Below, in pieces: positions 49,105 to 60,744 of a DNA stretch of 64,000 nt. The stretch comes from Rhynchopus sp. YZ270_cl-10 (lineage: Eukaryota; Euglenozoa; Diplonemea; Diplonemida; Diplonemidae): assembly GCA_964035575.1 (NCBI GenBank), contig OZ037848.1, forward strand, positions 310,001 through 374,000, read 5' to 3'. The stretch's first letter is position 1. The number at the start of each line of letters is the position of its first letter. The translations under genes were made by a program, and so were the position numbers. Under the pieces are notes generated by a model. That model saw nothing but the letters and a program-made list of their open reading frames with translations. It was not told where the DNA came from and did no database searches.

Positions 49105-50766
49105 AACAGGCCAACGGCACTGTTTCAAGTTCAAAAAATATATCAACCGAAAAAAATAAAAATAATATGATGAGCAAAACACCATCTGCAAGACTTGGCA
49201 TCCGAACGGGCAGCAGAGGGAAAGGAAACAGGGTGCAAATAAAGCACGCGCACGGAAACACGTACGTGACTTTGCCTTGTGCACCCACCTGTCCATGATC
49301 ACCCGTTCACGTGCCCATCTCGCTAAGCAGCACAGTGTGAAGTTCTTGAGTCGAAAACACAAACTAAAAGTGCAACTTATTTTGAATCCAAATGGGGAGT
49401 GTCTGGAAGAAGCGAAGAGAAGTGGAGGGGTCGAGAACAGGATAAACACCAAACGGGTATGGGAGAGAAGGGGAAATGGTGGGTGATATTCGTGGCACGA
49501 CGTCCACTCCCATCTCCCATTCTCCATACCACATCGTGCGTTTCTCCTGGGTAACGCATGGACTAGACATACAAAAGATAGTGAGGGCTTTCTGGGCCAC
49601 ACACATTTCTGAATACGCACAGTGTCCACATAAAAAACCTAAACTAGCAATATGCGAAAATAAACACAAAAAAAAATATGAAACAAAATAAAAATAGTAA
49701 AACCAAGTGTGACTCTCACTCACTGACTAGCGAATCCTGCCTGAGTAAATACCACACCCACAAAATGTCCTTTGATCCTTGATACTCAGGAATATCTGAC
49801 GAGAAGATGAACACTCTTGTCTGATCCTACTGCTTCTTTGCGTAGAATTGGTCAGCGGTGAGTGTCTTCTCAGGGTTGTTGATGTCAGCGACGTAGCCAT
49901 CCCAGTTCCCCGTGCGTGCACCGTCACCAGCAACAATACGGCGGAAGTGGTAATCGGCAAAATTAACCTCACCATTGGCCGTAGAAGAATTGCGCACCCA
50001 CATGCCACCAAGACCGTCGTCCACGTAGTACATGTCAAAGTCCACAAGGAACTGCCACACATCTCCAACGTGCACCGTCTGTGGCTTGATAGAAGCGAGT
50101 GTGCGTGCAGCGTTGAACGACACCTTGTACACAAGCTCTGCATAGCGCACAGACTTGTACGTAGCCTCTCCCATGTCGCTGTTTGTCCATCCCCAGTTGC
50201 GCGACCCAAACACGTCCAAGTGGCAGGCGTTTTCACTGTCGTCCCACTTGCAGTTCGCGAAGGACACAACCTCATCGTGCATCTGGTTCCCATCCATGTA
50301 GAACAGTCCATGCAGTGTGGACGGCACCTGTGCAGGTGTGTTTGCGCTGTTTGCAATCGTCAGGTGTGTGTCCACTTCAGTGGACTTGTACGCGTGCAGC
50401 GAGTACGCAGTGCAGTCACGCCAAAAGGACCACGAGAACGTGCATGGCCTGTAGATCTCACCCTCAGTGATCTGTGCAGTGCAGTGTGCTGCAGCTACGA
50501 GAAGAAGTACGTGGCGGAGCATTGTCTTGTTGTGTTGGTTTGTAGTCCTTGTGGTGTGCGGTGTGTGAATGTGGGTCAAGGTGGCTGGTGTTAGGATTGG
50601 GGTAGTTGGAAAGTTAACTGGGGAGAGGATGTACTTTAAGTATATATTTCTGATATAATACCTTGCGGAGTGTTGGATAAAAGAATTTCTGTACATACAA
50701 TGCATCATTGCACGACAGAAGCCATCTCTTCCGTGTGAGAGACAATCAAGTATCCAGTAAGGTTGT
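49105..50766. repeat. Array unit A (gene plus flanks)
   Basis: It starts at CCAACGGCACTG and ends at the TTGCACGACAGAAGCCATCT block. It matches units B (50837-52867), C (61160-62944) and partial D (63015-63818). Unit A is the most diverged and lacks the ~130-bp 3'-flank block present at 51270-51400 in B. Confidence 0.7.
49827..50522 (-). CDS. Secreted ~230-residue protein, paralogue A
   Basis: This is 231 residues. Signal peptide MLRHVLLLVAAAHCTAQ, mature start near ITEGEIYRPC. The mature domain has Cys residues at CTFSW, RDCTAY, NCKW and ACHLD that could form two disulfides, and conserved blocks VDTHLTIANSANTPAQVPST, LHGLFYMDGN, FGSRNWGWTNSDMGE, YYVDDGLGGMWVRN and YHFRRIVAGDGARTGNWDGY. It looks like a single beta-rich extracellular domain. 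I do not recognise the family. Compared with copies B and C it differs mainly at residues ~76-80 and 146-185. The upstream ACCACAAG could be a trans-splice site. Confidence 0.8.
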   Translation of the reverse strand: MLRHVLLLVAAAHCTAQITEGEIYRPCTFSWSFWRDCTAYSLHAYKSTEVDTHLTIANSANTPAQVPSTLHGLFYMDGNQMHDEVVSFANCKWDDSENACHLDVFGSRNWGWTNSDMGEATYKSVRYAELVYKVSFNAARTLASIKPQTVHVGDVWQFLVDFDMYYVDDGLGGMWVRNSSTANGEVNFADYHFRRIVAGDGARTGNWDGYVADINNPEKTLTADQFYAKKQ

Positions 50767-50836
50767 TAAGGTTATTACAAGCCTCTTCTGACCATCTTGT
50801 ACAAACAATACATGAAATGAAAAAAATAATGCAATA

Positions 50837-52867
50837 CACCAACGGCACTGCTAACAGCAACACAACAAACACCGGTGGGGTGAAAACCCTACTTGCAGTT
50901 TTGACATCCCAAAATACACCTTAGTTTTTGTCCCTCCGGTGTTTTGTTGTGTCACTGGAAAGAAAAAAGAACGATGTTAAACAAAACACCAACCGCAAGA
51001 TTTGGCATCAGAACGGGAAGCAAAAGGCAACAAGTCACCCCTCTGGCTATGGTTGTTATCATCATGTGAGCTATGTTGAGGTAAACTAAGCACAATCACT
51101 GTACAACAGGTACATGACTTTGCCTTGTGCACCCACCTGTCCCATGATCACCCGTTCACGTGCCCATCTCGCTAACAGCACAGTGTGAAGTTCTTGAGTC
51201 AAAAACACAAGACTAAAGTGCACTTATTTGAATCCAAACAAGGAATGTCTGGAAGAAAATAGGGTATATTTGGGGAGGGGAATGATTTCACGTTTGCTTC
51301 GTTGCACCACTGCATGAGGAAGAGCATTGAACTGAGAGCTGAACATTCGTTCTGCTGTCTTCAAGCCCTAGCAAGCTGAGTGTGTACAAGCAAAGACAGC
51401 GGCACATCAACGGGAGATGCGTGGGGAGAGAGGGAGAAGAATAAACACCAAACACGTGCTTGACTTGGCTGTGAAGACAGGACGACAAAACTGGAAGTGT
51501 GCAGGCGACAATGCACCTACCCACACCAACTACTCCCATTCTCCATGCCACACGGTGGGTTTCTGCTTGGGAAGGCTTTGGACGGGACAACGTGTCCAAA
51601 AGTCCATGATAAAAAAAAACCTAGAAATAAAAGTAAAAAGTTGGAAGTGCAAACACCTCTGTCAACACAGGTGTCTGTTCTCCGTACAAATAAAAAAAAT
51701 ACGAAGTTCTCAAGTCACAATAGCGCTTGCAACCTCTGTATAATCATAAACAATGAAATCGTAAAATCACCCACAAAATGTTCTTTGATAGCCAGAACCA
51801 TCGTATGGGAAGATGAACACTCCTGTCCGACCCTACTGCTTCTTTGCGTAGAACTGCGTCTCAAGCAGTGTCTTCTCAGGGTTGTTGATGTTAGCGACGT
51901 AGCCGTCCCAGTTCCCCGTGCGTGCACCGTCACCTGCAACAATACGGCGGAAGTGGTACTCAGGGATCGCGATCTGTCCGTTCAGGTACGTGGAGTTGCG
52001 CACCCACATGCCACCAAGACCGTCGTCCACGTAGTACATGTCAAAGTCCACCAGGTAGTCAGACACACCAATCTGCCTAACCTCCGGTCTGATGGAAGCA
52101 AGTGTGCGTGCAGCGTTGAACGACACCTTGTACACAAGCTCTGAGTAACGTGCTGACTTGTACGTAGTCTCGCCCATGTCGCTGTTTGTCCATCCCCAGT
52201 TGCGCGACCCAAACACGTCCACGTGGCAAGCGTTGTCGCTGTTCTCCCACTTGCAGTTCGCGAAGGACACAACCTCATCGCTCAGCGGGTTTCCATCCAT
52301 GTAGAACAGTCCGTGCAGTGTGGACGGCACCTGTGCAGGTGTGTTTGCGCTGTTTGCAATCGTCAGGTGTGTGTCCACCTCAGTGGACTGGTACGCGTGC
52401 AGCGAGTACGCAGTGCAGTCACGCCAAAAGAACCACGAGAACGTGCATGGCCTGTAGATCTCACCCTCAGTGATCTGTGCAGTGCAGTGTGCTGCAGCTG
52501 CGAGAAGAAGTGCGTGGCGGAGCATTGTCTTGTTGTGTTGGTTTGTAGTCCTTGTGGTGTGCGGTGTGTGAATGTGTCAGATCAGGAAGGTGATGATGAT
52601 AGAAAAAGAAGTGAAGGTGGAAATGTCAAGGAATGCGGACGCAGGCACTGACACTCTGTTGGTTATCGAACCTCGGTGCACCTAGGAGTTGCTGACAGAG
52701 AAGTGTAAGCAGGCACACAGTCATTGACTATGAGCCGATGAAGAATGGGGTGGGTGGTTGTACTTCATTTTATCTTTGACAGGAAATCTTCCGAATATCC
52801 AATAAAAATATTTCTGTACACACAATACAAAATTGCACGACAGAAGCCATCTCTTCCGTGTGAGAGA
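50837..52867. repeat. Array unit B
   Basis: The 3' flank (50986-51727) is nearly identical to 63062-63818 (unit D) and very close to 61228-61830 (unit C). The 5' flank just upstream of the gene (about 52560-52790) differs from that of A and C, which resemble each other there, so the units are mosaics. Confidence 0.7.
51833..52525 (-). CDS. Secreted ~230-residue protein, paralogue B
   Basis: This is 230 residues with signal peptide MLRHALLLAAAAHCTAQ. It is nearly identical to paralogue C: the differences are few and include FSWFFW for FSWSFW, VRQIGVSDYL for VSQIGVSDFL and NGQIAI for NGEVTI. It shares all Cys positions and conserved blocks with A. Function is unknown. Presence as part of a multi-copy array suggests dosage or a rapidly evolving secreted or surface role. 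Confidence 0.8.
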   Translation of the reverse strand: MLRHALLLAAAAHCTAQITEGEIYRPCTFSWFFWRDCTAYSLHAYQSTEVDTHLTIANSANTPAQVPSTLHGLFYMDGNPLSDEVVSFANCKWENSDNACHVDVFGSRNWGWTNSDMGETTYKSARYSELVYKVSFNAARTLASIRPEVRQIGVSDYLVDFDMYYVDDGLGGMWVRNSTYLNGQIAIPEYHFRRIVAGDGARTGNWDGYVANINNPEKTLLETQFYAKKQ

Positions 52868-53925
52868 ATCAAAACTCGACTCTTACAGTCGCCAACTGAT
52901 CTTGATACTCGACTAGAAAAAGAGGGAAGATTATTGTCGTTGAACGCAGCCAAAAACAGTGTATGAGATTTTTGAATTTTGGCGCGAGTGATTTTTAAAG
53001 GGGAGAAAATAGTCGGTATCGGGCGATTAAACGTTGGCTTTATTATTCGAGTTGCTAATAACACTACGTGTAAGGCAGGGCCTCCGCTAGGTACTAAAGT
53101 TCTGTTGATTGTCAACAGAACTTTTTCAAAATCGGAAATCCTAGCGGAGAGCCTGGTGTAAGGGGGGGAAAAAAACACACACACACACACACGTCCTGGG
53201 CTGGACGGTAAATTGCATCCGGGGGTATATGGCGCCTCCAGAAGCCCTATGAAGAACCCTGAGGGTTAAACGTCACCCCCCTTTTTTTCCCCTTTTGTTT
53301 TGTGACGGTCAGTCCAGTGGGCAACCTGCATTGCACCTCGCAGGCCCCATTGCCACACCCTGGGTGGTGAAGTGTGCCGACTGTACAACTGCCCAAAGTC
53401 AGGCCAAGCTCATTGCACTGAGGGAGCTTGCCACATCCTCGGGTGAGGTGTGCTGCCTGGAAAGACATTCAACTTTTATTTAGCCATAGTACCTTTTTTC
53501 CGCAGAGACTGTTCAAAATGGTCACAGGCGCCGCAGCTACACCACTAGTTGGTGTTTCATGGTAAGTGCGTCATACCGCCATGTATCACAGGGCAGGTGC
53601 CCGCGAAGATGAAAACCCCACAGGGTGAAGATCAAATCCTGATGTTGAATGACGGTTGGAGAAATTGATTTTGTATACCCCCCGCTCCAATCGTCCGCGA
53701 AGAACCCTCCCCCTTTTTATTTTATTTTATTCGTAAGGAGTCACCAAAACCGTATCAATAAGCCGTAGCCTCTCCCTCAATATGGCTGGTAGAAGTGACA
53801 AGTGGGCCATACTCCGTTCAGGCGTTACCCACTCTAAACCCGTTATCAAACACACACACACACACAAAAGACTAAGTCTTATGCATATTGTAACTTCAAA
53901 CGTCGTCTCCTCTTCCTTTTTGCTC
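52868..53925. other. Gene-free region between unit B and the giant gene
   Basis: It contains AC microsatellites (53175-53192 and 53851-53866) and an 80-bp hAT-like MITE (53076-53155). No gene seen. The array repeat ends at about 52867. Confidence 0.5.
53076..53155. mobile_element. 80-bp hAT-like MITE with perfect 8-bp target duplication
   Basis: The ends are CAGGGCCTCCGCTAGG and CCTAGCGGAGAGCCTG (inverted, two mismatches). GTGTAAGG flanks both sides exactly (53068-53075 and 53156-53163). An internal hairpin AAAGTTCTGTTGA/TCAACAGAACTTT is perfect. CAGGG termini and an 8-bp duplication are the hallmarks of hAT elements. It has no coding capacity. Confidence 0.8.
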
Positions 53926-56900
53926 TCAACCCCTTGATGTGGCCGCATGGTTTGGCAGGTACACTTCGTTGACAATGTGGTCGACGTCGTCCCCCATCCC
54001 AAGGGCGAATGAGTTGCGCACGCTTGTCTGGCTGTCCGTCAGCGAGGACCTGCTTGCGGGCACGAAGAGCGGCGCGGTCTGCTGAACTCCACCATACCCT
54101 AACGAGGGGAGAGGTTGGATCAACGGACGGAGGGGCGGGGCGGGGGAGGTGTCTCCAACACCACCACCTCCACCACCTTCAGGCGACCCACCTACACTCG
54201 ACACCAAACCCGCCGACCCTGTGTTCACATAAGGAATCGGTGATGCCACCACCTTCAACCCACCACCCCGCACCCTCTCTGGCGTGAAGTACTGCGGAAG
54301 GGGGGACGGCACGACAGGGACGTTCACAGTGTCGAAGGCACGGGAGACCCAATCCCGTGAAGGACGAGAGTTGAGCAGCTCGTCTGCGTCTGACAGGCGG
54401 GGGGTGGGTGTGGTGCTGTTGGTGATGCCCGCACCACCACCTGCTGCGCCATTTAAGACCAAATCGCTGTCGATGTGCCATTTCTGCCTGCGGTCAATCT
54501 GTTCTAAATCACGCATCTGGCTCTCCGGCACGCCTCTGTCTTGATGGTCACCACCCACCCGTGCAGAAGCGTTTGACTGCCGTCTGGTCAGCTCTGCACC
54601 CTCCGTGCGCCGCACATCTTTGTCCCCCCATCCAGACTGCTTCAACAAACGGTGCTGTTGCTTTCCTATCGAATCTGCGAAACTCAAATAGCCTTGCGTG
54701 TCTTCAATTGTGGGCGGTGCAGCGGTGCCTAACCTTCTGGTAACCAACTGCTCGGAGTTGAGATGTTGCGCAGCAAGCCGTCGTCGTCTTTCGTCTCTCG
54801 CAGTCTCCAAACGGCGGCATTCAGAGAGAAGTGACAGACGTTGTTTTTCGGCGTCTTCTCCACGTTTGCGGGCAGCGTTCTCCTTTGCTTCGTCAGCTTT
54901 GGCGCGCTCTGCTTGCTCGATCGCAGCTTGTCCAGCACGCAGCCTACGTATCTCCTGCTCCAACTCCACCTTCTGTGCCTCCTGCCGTGCCATCTCCTCC
55001 TCAAAGCGTGCACTCTCCTCCGCGGCGCGTGCGGCCTTCTCAGCAGCCTTGGTGCGTGCGGCGGAGGCCTCCTCGCGTGTGATGCGGTCCGCAAGGTCGC
55101 GGCGTTGCTCCTTAGCGAGCTCAAGCTCCTTCTCGAGACGGAGGATGTCTTGCTCCTTTTCTTGGCGCTGTCGTGGGTGGTGGTGTAGGAAAAAATCGAG
55201 GAGGCTTTTTGAGGAAAAAAAGTTTACGAGATGACCCGAAGCCTCTCGTGAGTTAGTCACCTAATCAGATTTTCGCTTTTGTGGGTGCGTTTTTTTACCT
55301 CAATTCTATTCAGTAGAACGCACCTCCATGCTGTGAAAAATCAGGGCTAAATACCTTGATGCGCTCCTGCAGAAGAAGTTTGTCTTTTTCGAATTTCCAC
55401 TGGTTTTCCGCAAGGTTTGCCTGTATGCGTTGGGTGTGGTGTAGGAGTACGAGGGTAGCAAGCAAAGCGACCACGCAGGGGGTGCCACCATGGTAAGGAA
55501 CATACAGGGTCAGTGAACTTCTTGTACACCTTTCCGTCCTGCTGCTGCGGCTGTTGCTGTGCAGCTGCGGGGGCAGCAGGACGGTGGCGTGCAAGCACAA
55601 GGTTTTCAAGGCTGGAGAGCCGTCGCGACTGTGTTGAGTGTGTGTTTGATAGCAGACGTGTGTGAGTGAGGAAGTGGACCTGTGAAGGGGTCATGGCATA
55701 CCTGCTCTTCAATGAGCTGTCTCTGTCTGGAGAGCTGTCCCTGCAGTGTCGTGGAGTCTAGCCCTGTGGGCTGCAGTGCCTGCACAGGGGCGGGGAGTGT
55801 GAGCAGGCCTGTCGCTGCTGCAGCAACTGCGGGCGGCAGCTGTTGCACAGCGGCAGCTGGGGGCGCGACCACTGCTGCTGCTGCTACGTCCCGGTCCACG
55901 TCTTTCTCACCTGTGTCGGTGCGCACTGCAACAGGATCGGTAACAGCTGAGTGGCACCCTGCACCCGCTGCAGGTAGTGGCTTGCCCAAGGAGCACCCAG
56001 TCATCGACATGTTCTTCCTGTCACACGCCAGGAACTCAGCGGGATCCACCCACGCATTCGACAAGGAAGCGCCCGTCAGCTTCGTGTCCACAAACTGACA
56101 CCCGCGCAGGTCGCAGTTCTCAACACGAATCCCGCTCAGGTCCTCCCCACTCACTGTGAAGCGTGCACGTGACATAAGTGCTGCTGCATTCGACCCAACT
56201 GTCACAACGTCATCACCTGCCTCTGCACCACGTGTCCGCTTCACGAGCTCAAGCAGCTCTGTGTAGGCACCCTTGTACAGTGAAGGGGATGCGGACACCA
56301 TCGCCGCAAAGAACCCAAGTACACGCTGGTACTCCTTGCTGAAGCTGCACTGTCCCAGCAACTCCAGTGTCGATGTTGGGTCACGTGCAAGCCGTCGTGC
56401 TGTAAGGTACTCCCCAAGCGACTTGTGGCGGAACGTGAACGTGCTCCTCTTCTGCCCAAAGTCTTCAATGCGGAACGGCAGGCAGCGGAAGCACGCATCC
56501 CACACCTCCTCAGACACACCGTGCTGCTGCTTAAGATACTGCGACATCACACTCACCGTCCCCTGCCATTCGTTTGTCGCGAGCATCCTGCATGCAACAA
56601 GCTCCCCTGCACGCAGCACTGCCTCCACTTGCTCCGCCAACACGTCTTCACCGCAAGAGTCACGTCCACACGACACCATCTCCTTCGTCCACGTGTTGAG
56701 GTACTGTTCGAAGATCATCACCTCCGAAGCATCACCGCTGCACTGCGCATGGCACGCAATGTGCAGCACAAACGGATCACGCAGACGCACAAGGCCCTCA
56801 ATGTCCTCCTCACGTACCCAGACGGTGCGCTCTGGATTCTTCGTCTCCTTCTGCTCCTTCAACTTGATCTCCCAGGCTTTGTTTGCACGTGTGATGTAGG

Positions 56901-59900
56901 CTCTCGCATCCTTCTCTGTGAACGGCTGCATGTGCACAGCACGCACACCAGCACCGCACACAGCAGACGGAGACACGTCCACGCTATCCAGGTACTCCCC
57001 ACGCACCGTCACAAGAACGCTGCAGTGTGCCCGCACCCACGGGTGCCGGCACACAAGTCCCTTCTCAGCCACCAGAGTGCGCACCTCCTCCTGCGTCAGC
57101 CCCACCTCATCGAGCGAGTCCAGCACCAACACCACCTCGTACCTGTCCGCAAGGAACGCCCTGTCCGCCTCCTCCAGCGCAAACGACTCCAGCACAAACC
57201 TGTCCAGCCCTCCCTCCTCAAGCAGGTGCTTCTTCACAGTCGGCAGCGCCACAAACACAGGGAAGTACGGCTTTGCATCCACATCCCTCCACTCGCTGTC
57301 TTCGTTCGTCACAGACTGCACAAGGCCGCTCAGGATTGCTATCGAAGCAGACGTCTTCCCGCTTCCGCCTTTCCCGACCAGACACATCACCCCATCCGTT
57401 GAAGCGGAACACTCATTACTGCTGCCGTGCTGCTGTTCTTCTTCCCTACACTTCCCTACGGTTCCTGTTCTTGCTTCCGTGCCCTCAGCTTGTGAGCGTG
57501 CCATCTGCTTCCGAAGTGTCCCACGTGCACGAAGCCACACCCGCACCTCCTTCATTAGCGGACGTGTCTCCGACTCCTCCACACACGTGGCGTCACCCAC
57601 ACGCCCCTCCACGTACTGCGCAAGGTAGTCAGCAAAAAACACCACTGTGTGTTCCATCACCTCCTGCAGCACACGCACCTGCTCAGCCGCACTCGTCTTC
57701 TCCACACCCACACCAAGACCAGCACCCTCACGCACCTCCTGCATCACAATCACGTCACAGCGCAGACCCATCATCCGAAGCAACGTCGGCGAAAGCTTCC
57801 ACTGCACCCGGAACTCGATGTTCGCTGTGTACAGCAGCTCGTCCTCACCAGCATACACAGACGAGAACTTCACATCTGCGGCACCCTCCTTCGACACAAC
57901 AACAAAGAACGTGCCTCCCTTCCCGTACATGAAGGTCTTCGCCACATCACGCTTCAGTGTTGTCGACGTGAAGCAGTTCCACACGACACGTGTCCCCAGC
58001 ATGTAGTTCGCAGACACGTTCACATCGATCCCACGGAACACAGTCCGCAGTTGCTTCCGCCGGCTCCCAATCAACCTCTTCAGACCACGGATCAGCGGTG
58101 CAAAGGTCGCAATCACGCGCAGCTGACGGGGTGCAGGAGATAGCTCAAACACATTTAGTGCTGCCTCCCCCTTCCACTCCTTCACCTCAGGCAGCTGCCC
58201 CACAGCACGCATCGCAGTGTTCATCGTTGCGTACAACGCAAGCGACTGTGACTCAGCAGCACTCCCGTGGTTGTCCAGCATAGTCCGGTCAGTCAGACGG
58301 ATGTAACGTGGCTTCCCGTCCGTCCCTTTCGCAATCGTCGGAGTCCAGTCCTTGTCACACACAACCTCGCTGTTCTTGCCCATCACGTACTCCACACAGT
58401 CGGATGTGAACAGGAACCCCGACAGCAGCAGCTCAAACGGATCGTGCGCCGCCATCCAGTCCTCCACCTCCACGTACCCACGTGTCACTGCAGTCTTCCT
58501 GCGTTTGCCGATGTCCTCCAGCAGACGCTTGCACACCACACGGAAGCCCGCCTCCATGTGCTGCACGTGTTCGTCTGTGTAGCCCAACGGCGGGTCCACT
58601 GTCGGCAGACCACGCAGCCAGCACAGCAGGTCTTCCCCACCACCACCACTGCTGCTGCTGCTGCTGCTGCTGTCCTCCTTCTGCAGCCACTCCACCTTCC
58701 GTCCCTCTCTGCCTTCTGTGCACTGCAGTGCGCCTGTGTCCCTGTCAACGTCATCCTTCCCCACTCTGTCTGCAGTCGAGGTCTTCGTTCTGACGCACCG
58801 TTCCTCTGCCACACCTGCTGTCCCAACACCTGTAGTGAGATACCTCTCCACAGCAGCCTCCAGCTCGTCAAGGATCTCTGCGGCATGTGCACTCAGCGCC
58901 TCCTCAAGTGGCCTACGCACATCTGCGTCCTTGTGCTGCAGTGCGTACCACAGCGGCACATTCCCGTGCTTGTCACGCACGTTCCGTGCCCCGTTGAGCA
59001 TGAGAAACTGCATTGCCTTCAAGTCCCCCTCACGTACGGCACCGTGCAATTGCATATCACGCCCGACTTCCAACGGCATTGACCTGTAGTCTTCGTAGCC
59101 TACAAGGACAACATTCACACGGTCCACGTCTTTCTCATCTGTGTCTCTGCGCACTGCTGGTGGTGGTGGTGCACCTGGTGCAGGAGGTGAGCCCCCCTCA
59201 CGTACGGCACCGTGCAATTGCATCTCACGCTCGACTTCCAACGGCATTGACCTGTAGTCTTCGTAGCCTACAAGGACAACATTCACACGGTCCACGTCTT
59301 TCTCATCTGTGTCTCTGCGCACTGCTGCTGGTGGTGGTGGTGGTGGTGCACCTGGTGCAGGAGGTGGTGTGGGTGCAGCAGGCGGTGCAGGAGGAGCTGG
59401 TGCTTGCGGTGCGGGCTGAGGCGACCTTGCTGGTGGCGGTGGTGGTGGTGCTGTCTTCGGCGACTGCGGTGGCGGTGCACCACCCTGCCCTAGCGCACCT
59501 GGTGCTGGCGGTGCCCTTTTCCCACCTCCTGGCGCAGGTGGCGGCACTGCAGCCTTCACAGGCGGTGCAGGAGCAGAACTCTTCACAGGCGGTGCTGGTG
59601 GTGCTGGCGCCTTCCCTGGCGTGGGTGGTGCAGGAGGAGCTGGCGCTGCACTTGGCGGAGGCGGTGCTGTCTTGAGTGACGCTGGTGCCGGTGGTGCCGG
59701 TGGTGCCGGTGGTGCCGGTGGTGCCGGTGGTGCCGGCACACCTGCCCCTGGCGACGCCCCTCCTCCCACTTTTCCTTTCCCCGGCGGTGGCGGAGGCGGC
59801 AAACCCCCCCTACCTCCACCCACCACCGCCCCCTTCCCCGGTGGCGGTGGTGGCCCCCCTCCCTTCACCGGCCTCTGCGGCGGTGCAGGTGGTGGCGCTG

Positions 59901-60744
59901 GGGACCCTGCTGGAGAAGGCGCTGGCGGAACTGGCGCTTTCCCACCCCCTGGGGCCGGCGGCGGCGGCGCTGCTGCTTTCACAGGAGGTGCTGGTGGTGC
60001 TGGAGCCTTCCCTGACATCTGCGGTGCAGGCGGCGCACCACCTGGCCCTGCACCGCCCGGCGGCGGCGGCGGCGCTGTCTTCGGCGACCCTCCTCGCAAC
60101 GGTGGCGTCACACCCCCTGCCCCTGGCAACGCCCCTCCTCCCACTCTCCCTTTCCCCCCCGGCGGTGGCGGCGGCGGCAACCCTGCCCCCTTCACCCCTC
60201 CCCCTCCTGGTGGTCCCGGCGCCCCGTTCCTCCCTGGTGGCGGCGGCGCACCCCCCTTTCCTCCTGACGGTGGAGGTGCACCTCTTTTCCCTGGAGGGGG
60301 TGGCGGGGGTGGCGACTTGGGGGAGGCTTCTGTCGCAACGCGAGGTGGAGGCGGTGGTGTGCTTGCAGGGAGCGAGGCTGGGGTGAGGGGCTGCGACGGC
60401 GGGGTCTGCCTGCTGGAGGCTGAGTCCTCGGGGAGAACCGGTGTGGCACCTTCTTTCAGCTTGAGGTAAAGGAAGGACCCCTGTACTACACCGTACTCTG
60501 CAAAGGTCGCATCCAGGTCACACTGCACCCCTAATCCAAGAGGGGACGCGCCAGTCCATTTCGACGCAGCAGGGTCCAGCACTGTCCACGGCTCGTACGA
60601 AGAAAAGCTCCGCTGGAGCTTCGCTTGCAGCTTCCCAACAGCATCGCGAATAGGGCCATCTGCTTGGACAGAAACAACCAATCGATCCTTTGGTACCCAC
60701 CGCTCAGAAGCGTCCTTTTCTCCTATCAAACGGATAACAACCAT
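53926..60744 (-). CDS. Giant NLR-like protein: proline-rich, ankyrin, ADP-ribosyltransferase, NACHT, pentapeptide, coiled coil
   Basis: Exons are 60744-55702, 55628-55506, 55420-55355 and 55167-53926, giving 2157 residues. The introns (73, 85 and 187 bp) are all phase 0 and GTAT/AG. Order: residues 1-115, a beta-grasp-like N-terminus; ~115-500, formin-style polyproline (PPPPP, PPAPPAP) and a duplicated RRDTDEKDVDR module; ~562-612, two ankyrin-like repeats; ~700-1000, an R-S-E class ADP-ribosyltransferase with R904 (TVFRGI), S927 (FTSTTLKRDVA) and E967-D-E969 (GEDELLY); ~1115-1430, a NACHT NTPase with Walker A GKGGSGKT (K1130) and Walker B VVLVLDSLDEVG (D1209, D1212); ~1525-1568, pentapeptide-like repeats (DLSGIRVENCDLRGCQF); then coiled coil and a disordered tail. 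All ART and NACHT key residues are present. By architecture it is a STAND sensor coupled to an NAD-consuming effector. The biological trigger and target are unknown. Confidence 0.85.
59040..59335. repeat. Tandem duplication of ~150 bp inside the giant gene
   Basis: The block CGTACGGCACCGTGCAATTG through GTGTCTCTGCGCACTGCTG occurs at about 59033-59157 and again at about 59202-59327 with only two or three differences. It duplicates RRDTDEKDVDRVNVVLVGYE and the following 22 residues. A shorter related motif (DTGEKDVDRD) recurs near residue 1613. Confidence 0.85.

Noticed and set aside
52660-52690. GGTTCGATAACC on the minus strand as a possible tRNA T-arm
   Set aside because: Stem bases do not pair and no other tRNA element is nearby.
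59013-60469. Gly/Ala-rich and Val/Pro-rich plus-strand frames opposite the polyproline region
   Set aside because: They are complements of the proline codons in the giant minus-strand gene (GGN opposite CCN).
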